Source: Variovorax saccharolyticus (lineage in GTDB: Bacteria > Pseudomonadota > Gammaproteobacteria > Burkholderiales > Burkholderiaceae_C). Taken from it: a DNA stretch of 64,000 nucleotides. The DNA lies in assembly GCF_030316765.1 (NCBI RefSeq), contig NZ_JASZYT010000013.1:1-64000 (forward strand), given 5' to 3'. Positions within the stretch are counted from its first letter, which is position 1, and each line of letters begins with the position of its first letter. A program made the position numbers and the translations under genes. The notes below the pieces were generated by a model. The model was not told the origin of the DNA and ran no database searches. It was given only the letters and a program-made list of their open reading frames with translations. Below, piece after piece: positions 32,857-40,495 of this stretch.

Positions 32857-34121
32857 CGCTTGCCGAAGAAGGCCAGCGCCGCGGCGAGTTCGGGCGCGCT
32901 GCGCGCGGCCTCGTCCAGCGGCGTGCCGGCGCGCGCGGCCGCCCAGGCCTGACGGATGCTCGCCACGCCCGCGGCCGGGCCTTGGGGATGCGCCAGGATG
33001 CCGCCGCCCGACATGAACAGCAGGTCGTCGCTGCCGATGGCCGTCCAGGTGGCAGGCACGGTGCCGGCCCATTGCCCGGACGAGAACGCCGGCATCACGC
33101 GGTCGTCGATGCCTTCGGCCAGCGGCGTGAAGCAATCCTGCGCCGAGGCGATCACCTCTTCGTCGGGTTGAGAGAACTTGCCTTGCAAACCGTGCACGTG
33201 CATGTGGTCGACGCCGGCCAGCCGCCACAAGGTCTGGTAGGCCTGGAAGGAGATGCCCAGCAGCGGATGGCGCGACAGCGCGCCGAAGCCATTGCGGTGA
33301 CCGTGCAGCGCCAGGGGCGTGTGGCGTCGCAGCGTCTGGATGCCCGAATGGCCGCACCAGTTGAGGCTGGCCATCACGCAGGAGCCGCCTTCCCGCTCGA
33401 CCAGGTCGGCGTGGCGCTTCATGGCATCGGTCTCGTCGGTGATGTTGAAGGCCACCATCACGTGCTTGCCGGTGCGCTCCTCGTGCGCGCGCACCACCGC
33501 CATCACGGCCGGCACGCGTTCGGCCAGCGGTGCATGGTCGGGGTCGGCGCAGACCTCGTCGTCCTTGATGAAGTCGACGCCCGCGGCGCACAGCCGAGCG
33601 ACCAGTTCGGCAGTCTCGGCTGCGGAGAAGCCGACATTGGGCTTGATGATGGTGCCCACCAGCGCGCCGCTCGCCACGCCGGTGAGACGGCGCGTGCCGG
33701 CGATGCCGACGCGCGGCAGTTCGAAGCGCGCCCGGTACGCCGCGGGCACGTGCACCGTTTCCAGTCGAAGGCCGCTGACCTCGCCGAGGTCATAGAGATT
33801 GCCCGCCACCGTGGCCGCCAGTGTCGGCAGGTTGGCACCGATGTTGGCGACCGGAAAGGAGATTTCGATGCGCGCCCGCCGCCATGGGCCCTGCGTGCCC
33901 TTGCGCTCCAGCAGCGCATTGGGAAGGCTGGGCGACGTTGCCGGCGCGAGCTCGACGATCGACTCGACCGTCGCGCGGGCCCGCGCCCGCAGCGCATCGG
34001 TCTCGCCCTCGACGCGCGTGAAGGTGCCGCAGGATTGCTCTCCGGCCATCACCTCGGCCACCTTCTCCGGCGGCTCGGGGGTCTCGATCAGGTAGCTGGC
34101 GAGGATGCGGTCGGTGGCCAT
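32853..34121 (-). CDS. RuBisCO-like protein (form IV, large-chain family)
   Basis: 422-residue member of the RuBisCO large-subunit family. It keeps the activation motif FIKDDE (Lys 186, Asp 188, Glu 189; the carbamylated Lys and Mg ligands in RuBisCO), Lys 160 in GTIIKPNVG (normally KPKxG, so the second Lys is Asn), the RHPLLGIS region, His 308/310 in MHVHGLQGKF and the loop-6-like Lys 315. CO2-fixing RuBisCO would have KPKLG and other residues, so this is a form IV enzyme. With a DUF1537 kinase beside it, the likely role is decarboxylation or C-C cleavage of a phosphorylated 3-oxo sugar acid, as with OiaX/OiaT of apiose routes (family knowledge). It lies 5 bp after the VOC gene. Confidence 0.92.
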   Translation of the reverse strand: MATDRILASYLIETPEPPEKVAEVMAGEQSCGTFTRVEGETDALRARARATVESIVELAPATSPSLPNALLERKGTQGPWRRARIEISFPVANIGANLPTLAATVAGNLYDLGEVSGLRLETVHVPAAYRARFELPRVGIAGTRRLTGVASGALVGTIIKPNVGFSAAETAELVARLCAAGVDFIKDDEVCADPDHAPLAERVPAVMAVVRAHEERTGKHVMVAFNITDETDAMKRHADLVEREGGSCVMASLNWCGHSGIQTLRRHTPLALHGHRNGFGALSRHPLLGISFQAYQTLWRLAGVDHMHVHGLQGKFSQPDEEVIASAQDCFTPLAEGIDDRVMPAFSSGQWAGTVPATWTAIGSDDLLFMSGGGILAHPQGPAAGVASIRQAWAAARAGTPLDEAARSAPELAAALAFFGKR

Positions 34122-34126
34122 CGCGT

Positions 34127-34669
34127 CTACAGCTTCGAAAGATCGGGAAAGGGCCGCACCGGGTCGGTACTGCCGTCCCAGACTTTCGAGCTCTCGCGGA
34201 TCAGGTCGAACATCCTGCCCTTCGGGCCGGCGACCTCGGACAGCTCGATCACCGTGCCGGGGTGGTACTCGGTGTCGAAGTAGATGAAGCGCCCGCGCGC
34301 GCCCACCTCGCCGCTCATCTTCGGCTTGAAGCCCTGCGCGAGCAGGCGCTCGACATCGGCGTCGTACGATTCCGTCCAGTAGGCGACGTGCTGCAGCCCG
34401 GTGCGGCCGGCTTGGAGGAAGTCGCGGTACATCGAGGGCACGTCGTTGCGCGTCTGGATCAGCTCCACCTGCACGAAGCCCGAGTTGGCCAGCGCCACCG
34501 AGTTGTGCGGCTCGTAGCCCACGCCGTCGTACTGGTAGTTGACGATCGGCACCTTCGGGTTGTAGTACCAGGGGCCGACGCCCAGTGTCGTGCTCCAGTA
34601 GTCCATGGCGGCTTCGATGTCGTGCACGACATAGCCCAGCTGCCTGATCTCTCCGAAATGGCGGCTCAT
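34127..34669 (-). CDS. VOC superfamily (glyoxalase-like) metalloprotein
   Basis: 180-residue VOC protein with two beta-alpha-beta-beta-beta halves. Likely metal ligands are Gln 10 (RQLGYVVHDIEAA), Glu 69 (VQVELIQ), His 94 (LQHVAYW) and Glu 142 (TVIELSEV), the Q-E-H-E pattern seen in human glyoxalase I. It could act as an isomerase, epimerase, lyase or dioxygenase. It lies between the binding-protein gene (2-bp gap) and the RuBisCO-like gene (5-bp gap), so it almost certainly works in the same pathway. It takes the place where apiose clusters have other enzymes. Confidence 0.88.
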   Translation of the reverse strand: MSRHFGEIRQLGYVVHDIEAAMDYWSTTLGVGPWYYNPKVPIVNYQYDGVGYEPHNSVALANSGFVQVELIQTRNDVPSMYRDFLQAGRTGLQHVAYWTESYDADVERLLAQGFKPKMSGEVGARGRFIYFDTEYHPGTVIELSEVAGPKGRMFDLIRESSKVWDGSTDPVRPFPDLSKL

Positions 34670-34671
34670 GG

Positions 34672-35469
34672 TCAGTTCGCCCCTTCGACGATTTCCTTGG
34701 GGATCGGCACGCCCGCGTGCTTCACGTGGATTTCATTGAGCTTGCCGTTGGCCAGGTTGGTCTTGATCCAGCCGTTGACCGCGGCCATCAGCGCCGGCTC
34801 GCCCTTGCGCATCGCCACGCCGAGCTGGTAGGACTGCAGAATGAACTTCACCTCGAATTCGCGCGACGGATTGCGCTTGGCAATGGCCGCGATGATCGGC
34901 GGCGTGATGGCGACGATGTCGGCCTGGCCGGTGGCTGCCGCCGTGATGGAGGCGGCTTCGTCATCGAAGCGCACGACCTTGGCCTGCGGCGCGCGCTCGG
35001 TCACGATCTTGTCCTGCGGGCCCCCGCGCGTGACGGCCACGGTCTTGCCGGCGAGGTCTTCGATGCCGGTCAGCTTGAGGCTCTTGGGCGCGCCCACGGC
35101 CGCCTGGATGGCGCCGTAGGGAATCGAGAAGTCCACGGCCTTCTGGCGCTCGGGCGTGATCGACAGCGACGAGATGATCAGGTCGGCCTTGTTCGACAGC
35201 AGGTTGGGGATGCGCGCCGAGTTCGTGGTGTTCACGATCTCGAGTTCCACGCCGAGGTCCTTGGCCAGCAGGCGGGCTGCGTCCACGTCGGAGCCGACCG
35301 GCGTCATCTTCTCGTCGAGATAGCCGTAGAACGGCGCGCCGAGGTCGATGCCGACGCGGATCTTCTTGGCGGCCTTGATGTCCGACAGCGCGTCGGCCGC
35401 GGCGGTGAACGACAGGGCACCGAGGCTGGCGGCCAGCAGGGTTCGGCGCAGGATCAGGGAAATGGTCAT
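34672..35469 (-). CDS. ABC transporter periplasmic binding protein (SBP_bac_3 family)
   Basis: 265-residue family 3 binding protein with signal TLLAASLGALSFTAAA and the mature start LSDIKAAKKIRVGID. The carboxylate-binding Arg is kept (SITPERQKAVDF). At the position of the Asp that holds the alpha-amino group in HisJ/LAO (HisJ QDE), the sequence is AITPP, so that acidic residue appears to be lost. This suggests the ligand is a carboxylate without an alpha-amino group, which would fit a sugar acid. It belongs to an operon with one ATPase and two permeases. 38 bp separate it from the ATPase gene. Confidence 0.9.
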   Translation of the reverse strand: MTISLILRRTLLAASLGALSFTAAADALSDIKAAKKIRVGIDLGAPFYGYLDEKMTPVGSDVDAARLLAKDLGVELEIVNTTNSARIPNLLSNKADLIISSLSITPERQKAVDFSIPYGAIQAAVGAPKSLKLTGIEDLAGKTVAVTRGGPQDKIVTERAPQAKVVRFDDEAASITAAATGQADIVAITPPIIAAIAKRNPSREFEVKFILQSYQLGVAMRKGEPALMAAVNGWIKTNLANGKLNEIHVKHAGVPIPKEIVEGAN

Positions 35470-35507
35470 GGTCTATGTCTCCTTGGTGTGATGTGAAGGG
35501 TCTTCGG

Positions 35508-36236
35508 TCAGAGGCCGTGGGCCAGGAATTCGCGCAGCTCGGGGGTCTGCGGGTCGCGCAGCATGGTGCCGGGGCCGGTCTCCCAGACCTTCCCGTGGTG
35601 CATGAAGATGATGGTGTCGGCCACGCGGGCGGCGAACTCCATCTCGTGCGTCACCAGCACCATGGTCATGCCGTCGGCCGCCAGGGTCTCGATCACGCGC
35701 AGCACTTCGCCGGTGAGCTGCGGGTCGAGCGCCGACGTGACCTCGTCGAACAGCATCACCTGCGGCTCCATCGCCAGCGAACGCGCGATGGCAACGCGCT
35801 GTTGCTGGCCGCCCGAGAGCTGTTCCGGATAGGCCTTGGCCTTGTCCGCCAGGCCTACCTGGTGCAGCGTTCGCTCCGCGATCTCGCGCGCCTGGGCGGC
35901 GGACTTCTTCTTGACCGCCACCGGCGCGAGCGTGATGTTCTCTTCCACCGTCAGGTGCGGGAACAGGTTGTAGCTCTGGAAGACGATGCCGACATCCATG
36001 CGCAGGCGGCGCAGGTCGATGTCGGGCGAGTGGATCGCATGGCCGCAGACATGGATCGTGCCGCTGTCGATGACCTCGAGGTGGTTCATGCAGCGCAGCG
36101 CGGTGCTCTTGCCCGAGCCGCTGCGGCCGATGATGGCCACCACCTGGCCCTTGGGAATGGAGAAGGACACGCCCTTGAGCACGACATTGCTGCCGAAGCT
36201 TTTGTGGACATCCCGGAGTTCGACGACTGCGTTCAT
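35508..36236 (-). CDS. ABC transporter ATP-binding protein, polar amino acid type
   Basis: 242-residue ATPase of the GlnQ/HisP type. Walker A is GRSGSGKST, the Q loop VFQSYNLFPHLTVEENI, the signature LSGGQQQRVAIARSLA, Walker B VMLFDEVTSALD, and the switch His lies in VTHEME. It energises import with the two permeases encoded next to it. It lies 19 bp after the second permease gene in the LacI-controlled operon. Confidence 0.94.
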   Translation of the reverse strand: MNAVVELRDVHKSFGSNVVLKGVSFSIPKGQVVAIIGRSGSGKSTALRCMNHLEVIDSGTIHVCGHAIHSPDIDLRRLRMDVGIVFQSYNLFPHLTVEENITLAPVAVKKKSAAQAREIAERTLHQVGLADKAKAYPEQLSGGQQQRVAIARSLAMEPQVMLFDEVTSALDPQLTGEVLRVIETLAADGMTMVLVTHEMEFAARVADTIIFMHHGKVWETGPGTMLRDPQTPELREFLAHGL

Positions 36237-36255
36237 TGTTTTCCTTCAGGCCGCA

Positions 36256-36927
36256 TCAGACTTCGACCACCGGACGCGCGCCGAACTGCATCCGGCGTTC
36301 GAGCTTTCGGCTCCACGCCGAGAGCGGGTAGCACATGGCGAAATAGACGACGGCGATCAGCACGTACACCACGAAGGGCTGGAAGATCGAGTTGTTGATG
36401 AGCTGGCCGGCCCGCACCAGCTCGACGAAGCCCACGATCGACGCCAGCGAGGTGTTCTTGACGATCTGCACCATGAAGCCCACGGTCGACGGCGTCGCGA
36501 TGCGCACCGCCTGCGGCAGGATCACCAGCCGCATGCGCTGCGTGCGCGAGAGCGCCAGGCACTCGGCGGCCTCCCACTGCGTCTTGGCGACCGACTCGAT
36601 GCAGCCGCGCCAGATCTCGCCCAGGTAGGCGCTGACGTAGATCACCATGGCCACGCCGGCCGCGATGATGCCGGGCAGCGAGAAGCCGAGGATGCTGATG
36701 CCGAAGTAGCAGACGAACAGCACCACCAGCAAGGGCGTGCCCTGGATCAGCTGGATGTACGCGATGGCCAGCCAGCGCACCCACCGCAGCGGGCTGATGC
36801 GGGCGAGCGCGATGATGCCGCCGCCGATGCCGCCGCCGATGAAGGCGATCAGCGAGAGGCAGATCGTCCAGCCCGCGCCGATCAGCAGGAAGTACAGGTG
36901 ATGAAGGTTCAGCCCGCCGGAGATCAT
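36256..36927 (-). CDS. ABC transporter permease, polar amino acid type (second subunit)
   Basis: 223-residue inner-membrane permease of the HisM/GlnP type, about five helices. The family features are QLIQGTPLLVVLFVCYFG and the EAA loop (EAAECLALSRTQRMRLVILPQA). The ATG at 36927 overlaps the stop of the first permease gene by 4 bp. A much longer frame (to 37464) reads through the first permease in the wrong frame and is rejected. Confidence 0.92.
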   Translation of the reverse strand: MISGGLNLHHLYFLLIGAGWTICLSLIAFIGGGIGGGIIALARISPLRWVRWLAIAYIQLIQGTPLLVVLFVCYFGISILGFSLPGIIAAGVAMVIYVSAYLGEIWRGCIESVAKTQWEAAECLALSRTQRMRLVILPQAVRIATPSTVGFMVQIVKNTSLASIVGFVELVRAGQLINNSIFQPFVVYVLIAVVYFAMCYPLSAWSRKLERRMQFGARPVVEV

Positions 36928-37616
36928 CGCCCCGCCCCCTGCGCACCGAGGCGGCGCCGCCGCGTGAAGATCATCTGCCCGAAGGCCCAGAGCCCGGCCC
37001 GCATCAGCAGCGACAGGCCCAGGTACGCCACCGCCACGAAGATGTAGGCCTCGAAAGGACGGAAGGTCTCGGACTGCACCCGCGCTGCGGCGGCGGTGAG
37101 TTCCTCGACCGAGATCTGCGAGGTGATCGACGACGCCAGCATCAGCAGCACGAACTGGCTGGTGAGCGCCGGGTACACCTTCTCCATGGCCGGACGCAGG
37201 ATCACGTGCCAGTAGACCTGCCGCCGGGTCAGGCCCAGGCATTCGGCCGCCTCGAGCTGGCCCTTGTGCACCGAGTCCATGCCGGCACGCATGATCTCGC
37301 ACGAGTAGGCGGCCACGTTGATGACCAGCGACAGCAGCGCCGCGCTGAACGCCGACACCTTCCAGCCCATGCTGGAAAGACCGAAGAACACCAGGAACAC
37401 CTGCACCAGCAGCGGCGTGTTGCGGATCACCTCGACATAGATGCCGGCGCCGCGCACCAGCCACGGCACCGAGCTGCGCCGCGCGATGGCGAGCAAGGTG
37501 CCCGCCACGAACCCGATCAGCGTGGCCGGGACCGAAAGCTGGATGGTGAGCCAGGCGCCCGCCAGGAACTGTGGCCAGCTGGCCAGCACGCTGGCGAAGT
37601 CGAACTCGTAGCTCAT
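36924..37616 (-). CDS. ABC transporter permease, polar amino acid type (first subunit)
   Basis: 230-residue permease with the same architecture: ISVEVIRNTPLLVQ-like VEVIRNTPLLVQVFLVFFG, and the EAA loop EAAECLGLTRRQVYWHVILRPA. It is the first gene of the transporter/RuBisCO-like operon. Its own start has no ribosome site, but a 12-codon leader frame with a strong site ends on its ATG (see 37613-37651). Confidence 0.92.
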   Translation of the reverse strand: MSYEFDFASVLASWPQFLAGAWLTIQLSVPATLIGFVAGTLLAIARRSSVPWLVRGAGIYVEVIRNTPLLVQVFLVFFGLSSMGWKVSAFSAALLSLVINVAAYSCEIMRAGMDSVHKGQLEAAECLGLTRRQVYWHVILRPAMEKVYPALTSQFVLLMLASSITSQISVEELTAAAARVQSETFRPFEAYIFVAVAYLGLSLLMRAGLWAFGQMIFTRRRRLGAQGAGR

Positions 37617-37651
37617 GGATGCAATGCGCGCAGCGCGCCGGCGAAAGGCAT
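37613..37651 (-). CDS. Short leader frame coupled to the permease start
   Basis: A 12-codon frame, MPFAGALRALHP, with AAGGAG 8 bp before its ATG. Its TGA overlaps the permease ATG (ATGA). The permease start itself lacks a ribosome site, so its translation probably depends on re-initiation after this leader. Confidence 0.45.
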   Translation of the reverse strand: MPFAGALRALHP

Positions 37652-37668
37652 GGATCTGTCTCCTTGCG

Positions 37669-37684
37669 GCCGGTTCGAACCGGC
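37669..37684. promoter_or_regulatory. 16-bp perfect palindrome with central CG, likely LacI-family operator
   Basis: GCCGGTTCGAACCGGC is a perfect even palindrome with a central CG, the typical shape of LacI-family operators. It lies 53 bp before the first permease start, in the region shared with the divergent LacI gene. A second inverted repeat, TGATG-N5-CATCA, lies at 37713-37727. Confidence 0.6.
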
Positions 37685-37719
37685 TCGATCGAAAGTTATG
37701 CTTGATTCGATTTGATGTT

Positions 37720-37748
37720 TTGCATCACCGAATTTCGAGTGATAGTAT
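37720..37748 (+). promoter_or_regulatory. Candidate promoter of the LacI gene
   Basis: -35 TTGCAT (37720-37725), 17-bp spacer, -10 TAGTAT (37743-37748). The inverted repeat at 37713-37727 overlaps the -35 element, which would allow autoregulation. Confidence 0.45.
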
Positions 37749-37770
37749 CCCGTCGACCTCAGATTCACTA

Positions 37771-37784
37771 ATCAGATTTCTGAT
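37771..37784. promoter_or_regulatory. Inverted repeat in the LacI gene leader
   Basis: ATCAGA-TT-TCTGAT, arms of 6 bp. It lies downstream of the candidate -10 box and just before the first possible ATG (37783). Possible second regulator site. Confidence 0.35.
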
Positions 37785-37806
37785 GGTTTTTGATGTATTT
37801 GAGCCC

Positions 37807-38844
37807 ATGACGAAATCCCCCCGCATCCCCGACATCGCTCGCGTTGCCGATGTCTCCACGGCCACGGTGGATCGGGTCCTGAACCAGCGCCCCGGCGTTC
37901 GCGCCGCCACGGTCCAGCGCGTGCTGCGGGCGGCCGTCGAGCTGGGCTACGTGGCCTCGGAAGCCGATGTGGCGGGCCCGTCGGTGTCGCCGCCGCCGCC
38001 GATGCGGCTGAGCTTCCTGCTGCCCGCGGGACACAACCGCTTCATCCGCATGCTCGGCGACATGGTCGGCTACTCGCAGGAACAGTGGGCACCGTTCAAC
38101 GTGCGTTGCCGCATCGAGTTCATCGCCAGCTTCGATGCCCATGAACTCGCTGCCGCGCTGCGCCGCCACGGCAAGCGCAGCGACGGCATCGCGGTGATGG
38201 CGCTGGAGCACCCGGCGGTGCGCGAGGCGGTCGCCGAGCTGGCCGAGCGCGGCGTGCCGGTGATCACCTTGATCTCCGACCTCTCGAACTCGCCGCGCGC
38301 CGCCTACATCGGCCTGGACAACCGCGCGGCAGGCCGCACCGCGGGCTACCTCATCGGCCGCTTCATCGGCGCGCGCAGCGCCAAGGTCGCGCTCATCGCC
38401 GGCAGCCTGAGCTACCGCGCGCACGAGGAGCGCGAAGCCGGCTTCCTGCACGTGGTCGACGAGATGTTCCCGCAGCTGTCGGTGGTCGGCCTGCGCGAGG
38501 GCCACGACGACGCCGAACAGAACTACCGGCAGACGCGCGCCCTGCTGGACCAGCATCCCGAGCTCGGAGGCATCTACAACATCGGCGGCGCGTCCGACGG
38601 CGTGGCGCGCGCCTTGAAGGAAGCGGGCCGAGACCAGAAGGTGGTCTTCATCGGCCACGGGCTCACGCCGGACACCCGGGCCCTGCTGATCGACGGCAGC
38701 ATGGACGCGGTGATCACGCAAAGCCCGCACACCACCTTGATGAATTGCGTGCGCATCTTCACCAACCTGCGCGATGGGCGCGAGAGTTCGAGCGGCGTGG
38801 AGAACACGCGCAGCCAGGTCATCTTCCGCGAGAACCTGCCCTGA
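37807..38844 (+). CDS. LacI-family transcriptional regulator
   Basis: 345-residue LacI/GalR regulator. The HTH is at the N-terminus (IPDIARVADVSTATVDRVLNQRPGV), followed by the hinge region VQRVLRAAVELGYV and a periplasmic-binding-protein-like effector domain (RLSFLLPAGHNRF ... IYNIGGASDGVARAL ... VFIGHG). Start: ATG at 37807 gives the usual short N-terminus; an ATG at 37783 in the same frame adds eight residues. Neither has a clear ribosome site. It is divergent from the transporter/RuBisCO-like operon and is its probable regulator. The effector is likely a sugar or sugar acid. Confidence 0.92.
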   Translation: MTKSPRIPDIARVADVSTATVDRVLNQRPGVRAATVQRVLRAAVELGYVASEADVAGPSVSPPPPMRLSFLLPAGHNRFIRMLGDMVGYSQEQWAPFNVRCRIEFIASFDAHELAAALRRHGKRSDGIAVMALEHPAVREAVAELAERGVPVITLISDLSNSPRAAYIGLDNRAAGRTAGYLIGRFIGARSAKVALIAGSLSYRAHEEREAGFLHVVDEMFPQLSVVGLREGHDDAEQNYRQTRALLDQHPELGGIYNIGGASDGVARALKEAGRDQKVVFIGHGLTPDTRALLIDGSMDAVITQSPHTTLMNCVRIFTNLRDGRESSSGVENTRSQVIFRENLP

Positions 38845-38946
38845 GGGCAGCGACTCAGATGACGCGGCTGTGTGTCTCGGTCACGCGGTCCGGTGCGGCC
38901 GGCCGAAGGCAGGCTTTCGCCCCTTCGCCGACGCCACCGGCCAGTC

Positions 38947-40203
38947 TTATTTGCCGAACAGCTTGGTCACGTGCTGCCATGAACGCAGCATGAAGCCCGA
39001 GCGCTCCACATCGGCCTGGGCGACCAGAGGGGCTTCTCCCACCGGCTTGCCATTCGAGCTCGCGACCACCTTGCCGATCACCGCACCCTTGGCCACCGGG
39101 GCCTGGAGGTCAGGCTTGATCTGCACCGAGGTCTGCACCTGCTGGCCGCGCGGGACGGTCACCGCCCATGACGATCCCAGAACTGCGGGAACCGTGTCGG
39201 CCTTGCCGAAGCTGACCTTGGCCGCGGCCACCACCGTGTTCGGCTGAACGGGCGTGGCTTTCTCGAAGTTGCTGAAGCCCCACCCCAGCAAGGTGCGCGT
39301 CTGGTCGGCACGCGCCTGCGCGCTGTTGGTGTTGAGGATCACCGTGATGAGGCGCATCCCGTTTCGCGTCGATGACGTGACGAGACAGTAGCCCGCTTCC
39401 TGGGTGTGGCCGGTCTTCAGTCCGTCGACCGAGGGATCCGTGTAGAGCAGGGCGTTGCGGTTTCCCTGCTTGATGCCGTTGTACTTGAATTCGCGCTCCG
39501 CGTAGATCGGATAGAACTCGGAGCTGTCGCGGATGATGGCTCGCGCCAGGATCGCGAGGTCGCGCGCCGACGACTGGTGCCCCGGGTCGGGCAGGCCCGT
39601 GGCGTTCACGAAACGCGTGTGCGTCATGCCGAGGCGCTGGGCCTCGGCGTTCATGAGCTTGGCGAAGTTCTCTTCGGTGCCGGCCATATGTTCGGCGATC
39701 GCCTTGGACGCGTCGTTGCCCGACTGGACGATGATGCCGCGAAGGATGTCGATCACCGTCGCCTGGCCGTTGAGTGGCAGGTACATGCACGACTCGGTAC
39801 TCGATCCCCGGCACCAGGCGTTCTGACTGACCGAGACAAGGTCGTTCTTCTTGAGCTTGCCCGAGCGCAGCGCTTGCTCGACCAGGAAGCTGGTCATCAT
39901 CTTGGTCAGCGACGCCGGCGGCAGCGGCTCATCGGGATTTTCCGAGGCGAGCACCTGACCGGAGTCGAAATCCATCAGCAGCCATGCCTTGGCGGGCAGT
40001 ACCGGTGCGCCGCCAGCCACAGCGGTCGGTGCGGCTGCTGGCGCCGCGGCAGGCGCTTTGGCCGCGGGCTTCTTCTGGGCAGCCTGCTTGGGGGCGTGGT
40101 GTTCGGCCGCCTGGGACGCAGCGTACGGCAGCAGTGCCGCCGTGGCGATGGTGAAGACCAGGGAGAGGGATGAAAGGAGTGCGGATTGCTTGGTGGGTGG
40201 CAT
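38947..40203 (-). CDS. D-alanyl-D-alanine carboxypeptidase (PBP5/6 type)
   Basis: 418-residue low-molecular-weight penicillin-binding protein, family S11. The signal is followed by an Ala/Lys/Pro-rich linker (about 35-65). The catalytic motifs are SLTK (in PASLTKMM), SGN (IVQSGNDASKA) and KTG (DGLKTGHTQEAG). The C-terminal PBP5_C domain and amphipathic tail (SWQHVTKLFGK) anchor it to the inner membrane. It trims the fifth D-Ala of peptidoglycan stem peptides. The ATG at 40203 gives the signal sequence; the longer frame to 40833 is rejected because it runs through the GNAT region. Confidence 0.94.
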   Translation of the reverse strand: MPPTKQSALLSSLSLVFTIATAALLPYAASQAAEHHAPKQAAQKKPAAKAPAAAPAAAPTAVAGGAPVLPAKAWLLMDFDSGQVLASENPDEPLPPASLTKMMTSFLVEQALRSGKLKKNDLVSVSQNAWCRGSSTESCMYLPLNGQATVIDILRGIIVQSGNDASKAIAEHMAGTEENFAKLMNAEAQRLGMTHTRFVNATGLPDPGHQSSARDLAILARAIIRDSSEFYPIYAEREFKYNGIKQGNRNALLYTDPSVDGLKTGHTQEAGYCLVTSSTRNGMRLITVILNTNSAQARADQTRTLLGWGFSNFEKATPVQPNTVVAAAKVSFGKADTVPAVLGSSWAVTVPRGQQVQTSVQIKPDLQAPVAKGAVIGKVVASSNGKPVGEAPLVAQADVERSGFMLRSWQHVTKLFGK

Positions 40204-40495
40204 GGCAGGTATTGTCGCGGATCGGGTATCAATTTCGACTGTGCGTAGAGAGTCGAGTGTGACGAGAAAGTTCATGCTCGCGATGTACTGAGTGAAGACG
40301 AACGCGACCGACGCGCTCCTGGGCCTCTTGCTCCTGACCTTCGGGCAGCTGGATGCTCGGTTTGGATTTGACCTTCCCATGATGGCGAAGTAGAGGGCGA
40401 GGGGGTGGAATTCACGATGGCGGCGCAATCCTGGGCACTCCGTCGTTGGCCCCACGCGGCAGCTCCCGGGTACGGCGAACGCAAGCCGCGCGACA

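Noticed and set aside
32853..34121. The RuBisCO-like gene as a true CO2-fixing RuBisCO
   Set aside because: The KPKxG motif is KPNVG here, there is no small subunit or phosphoribulokinase gene, and the context is a sugar-acid kinase and importer.
37669..37684. GGTTCGAACC looked like the T-arm of a tRNA
   Set aside because: No acceptor stem, anticodon arm or CCA lies at the right distance, and the sequence is a perfect palindrome, so an operator is the better reading.
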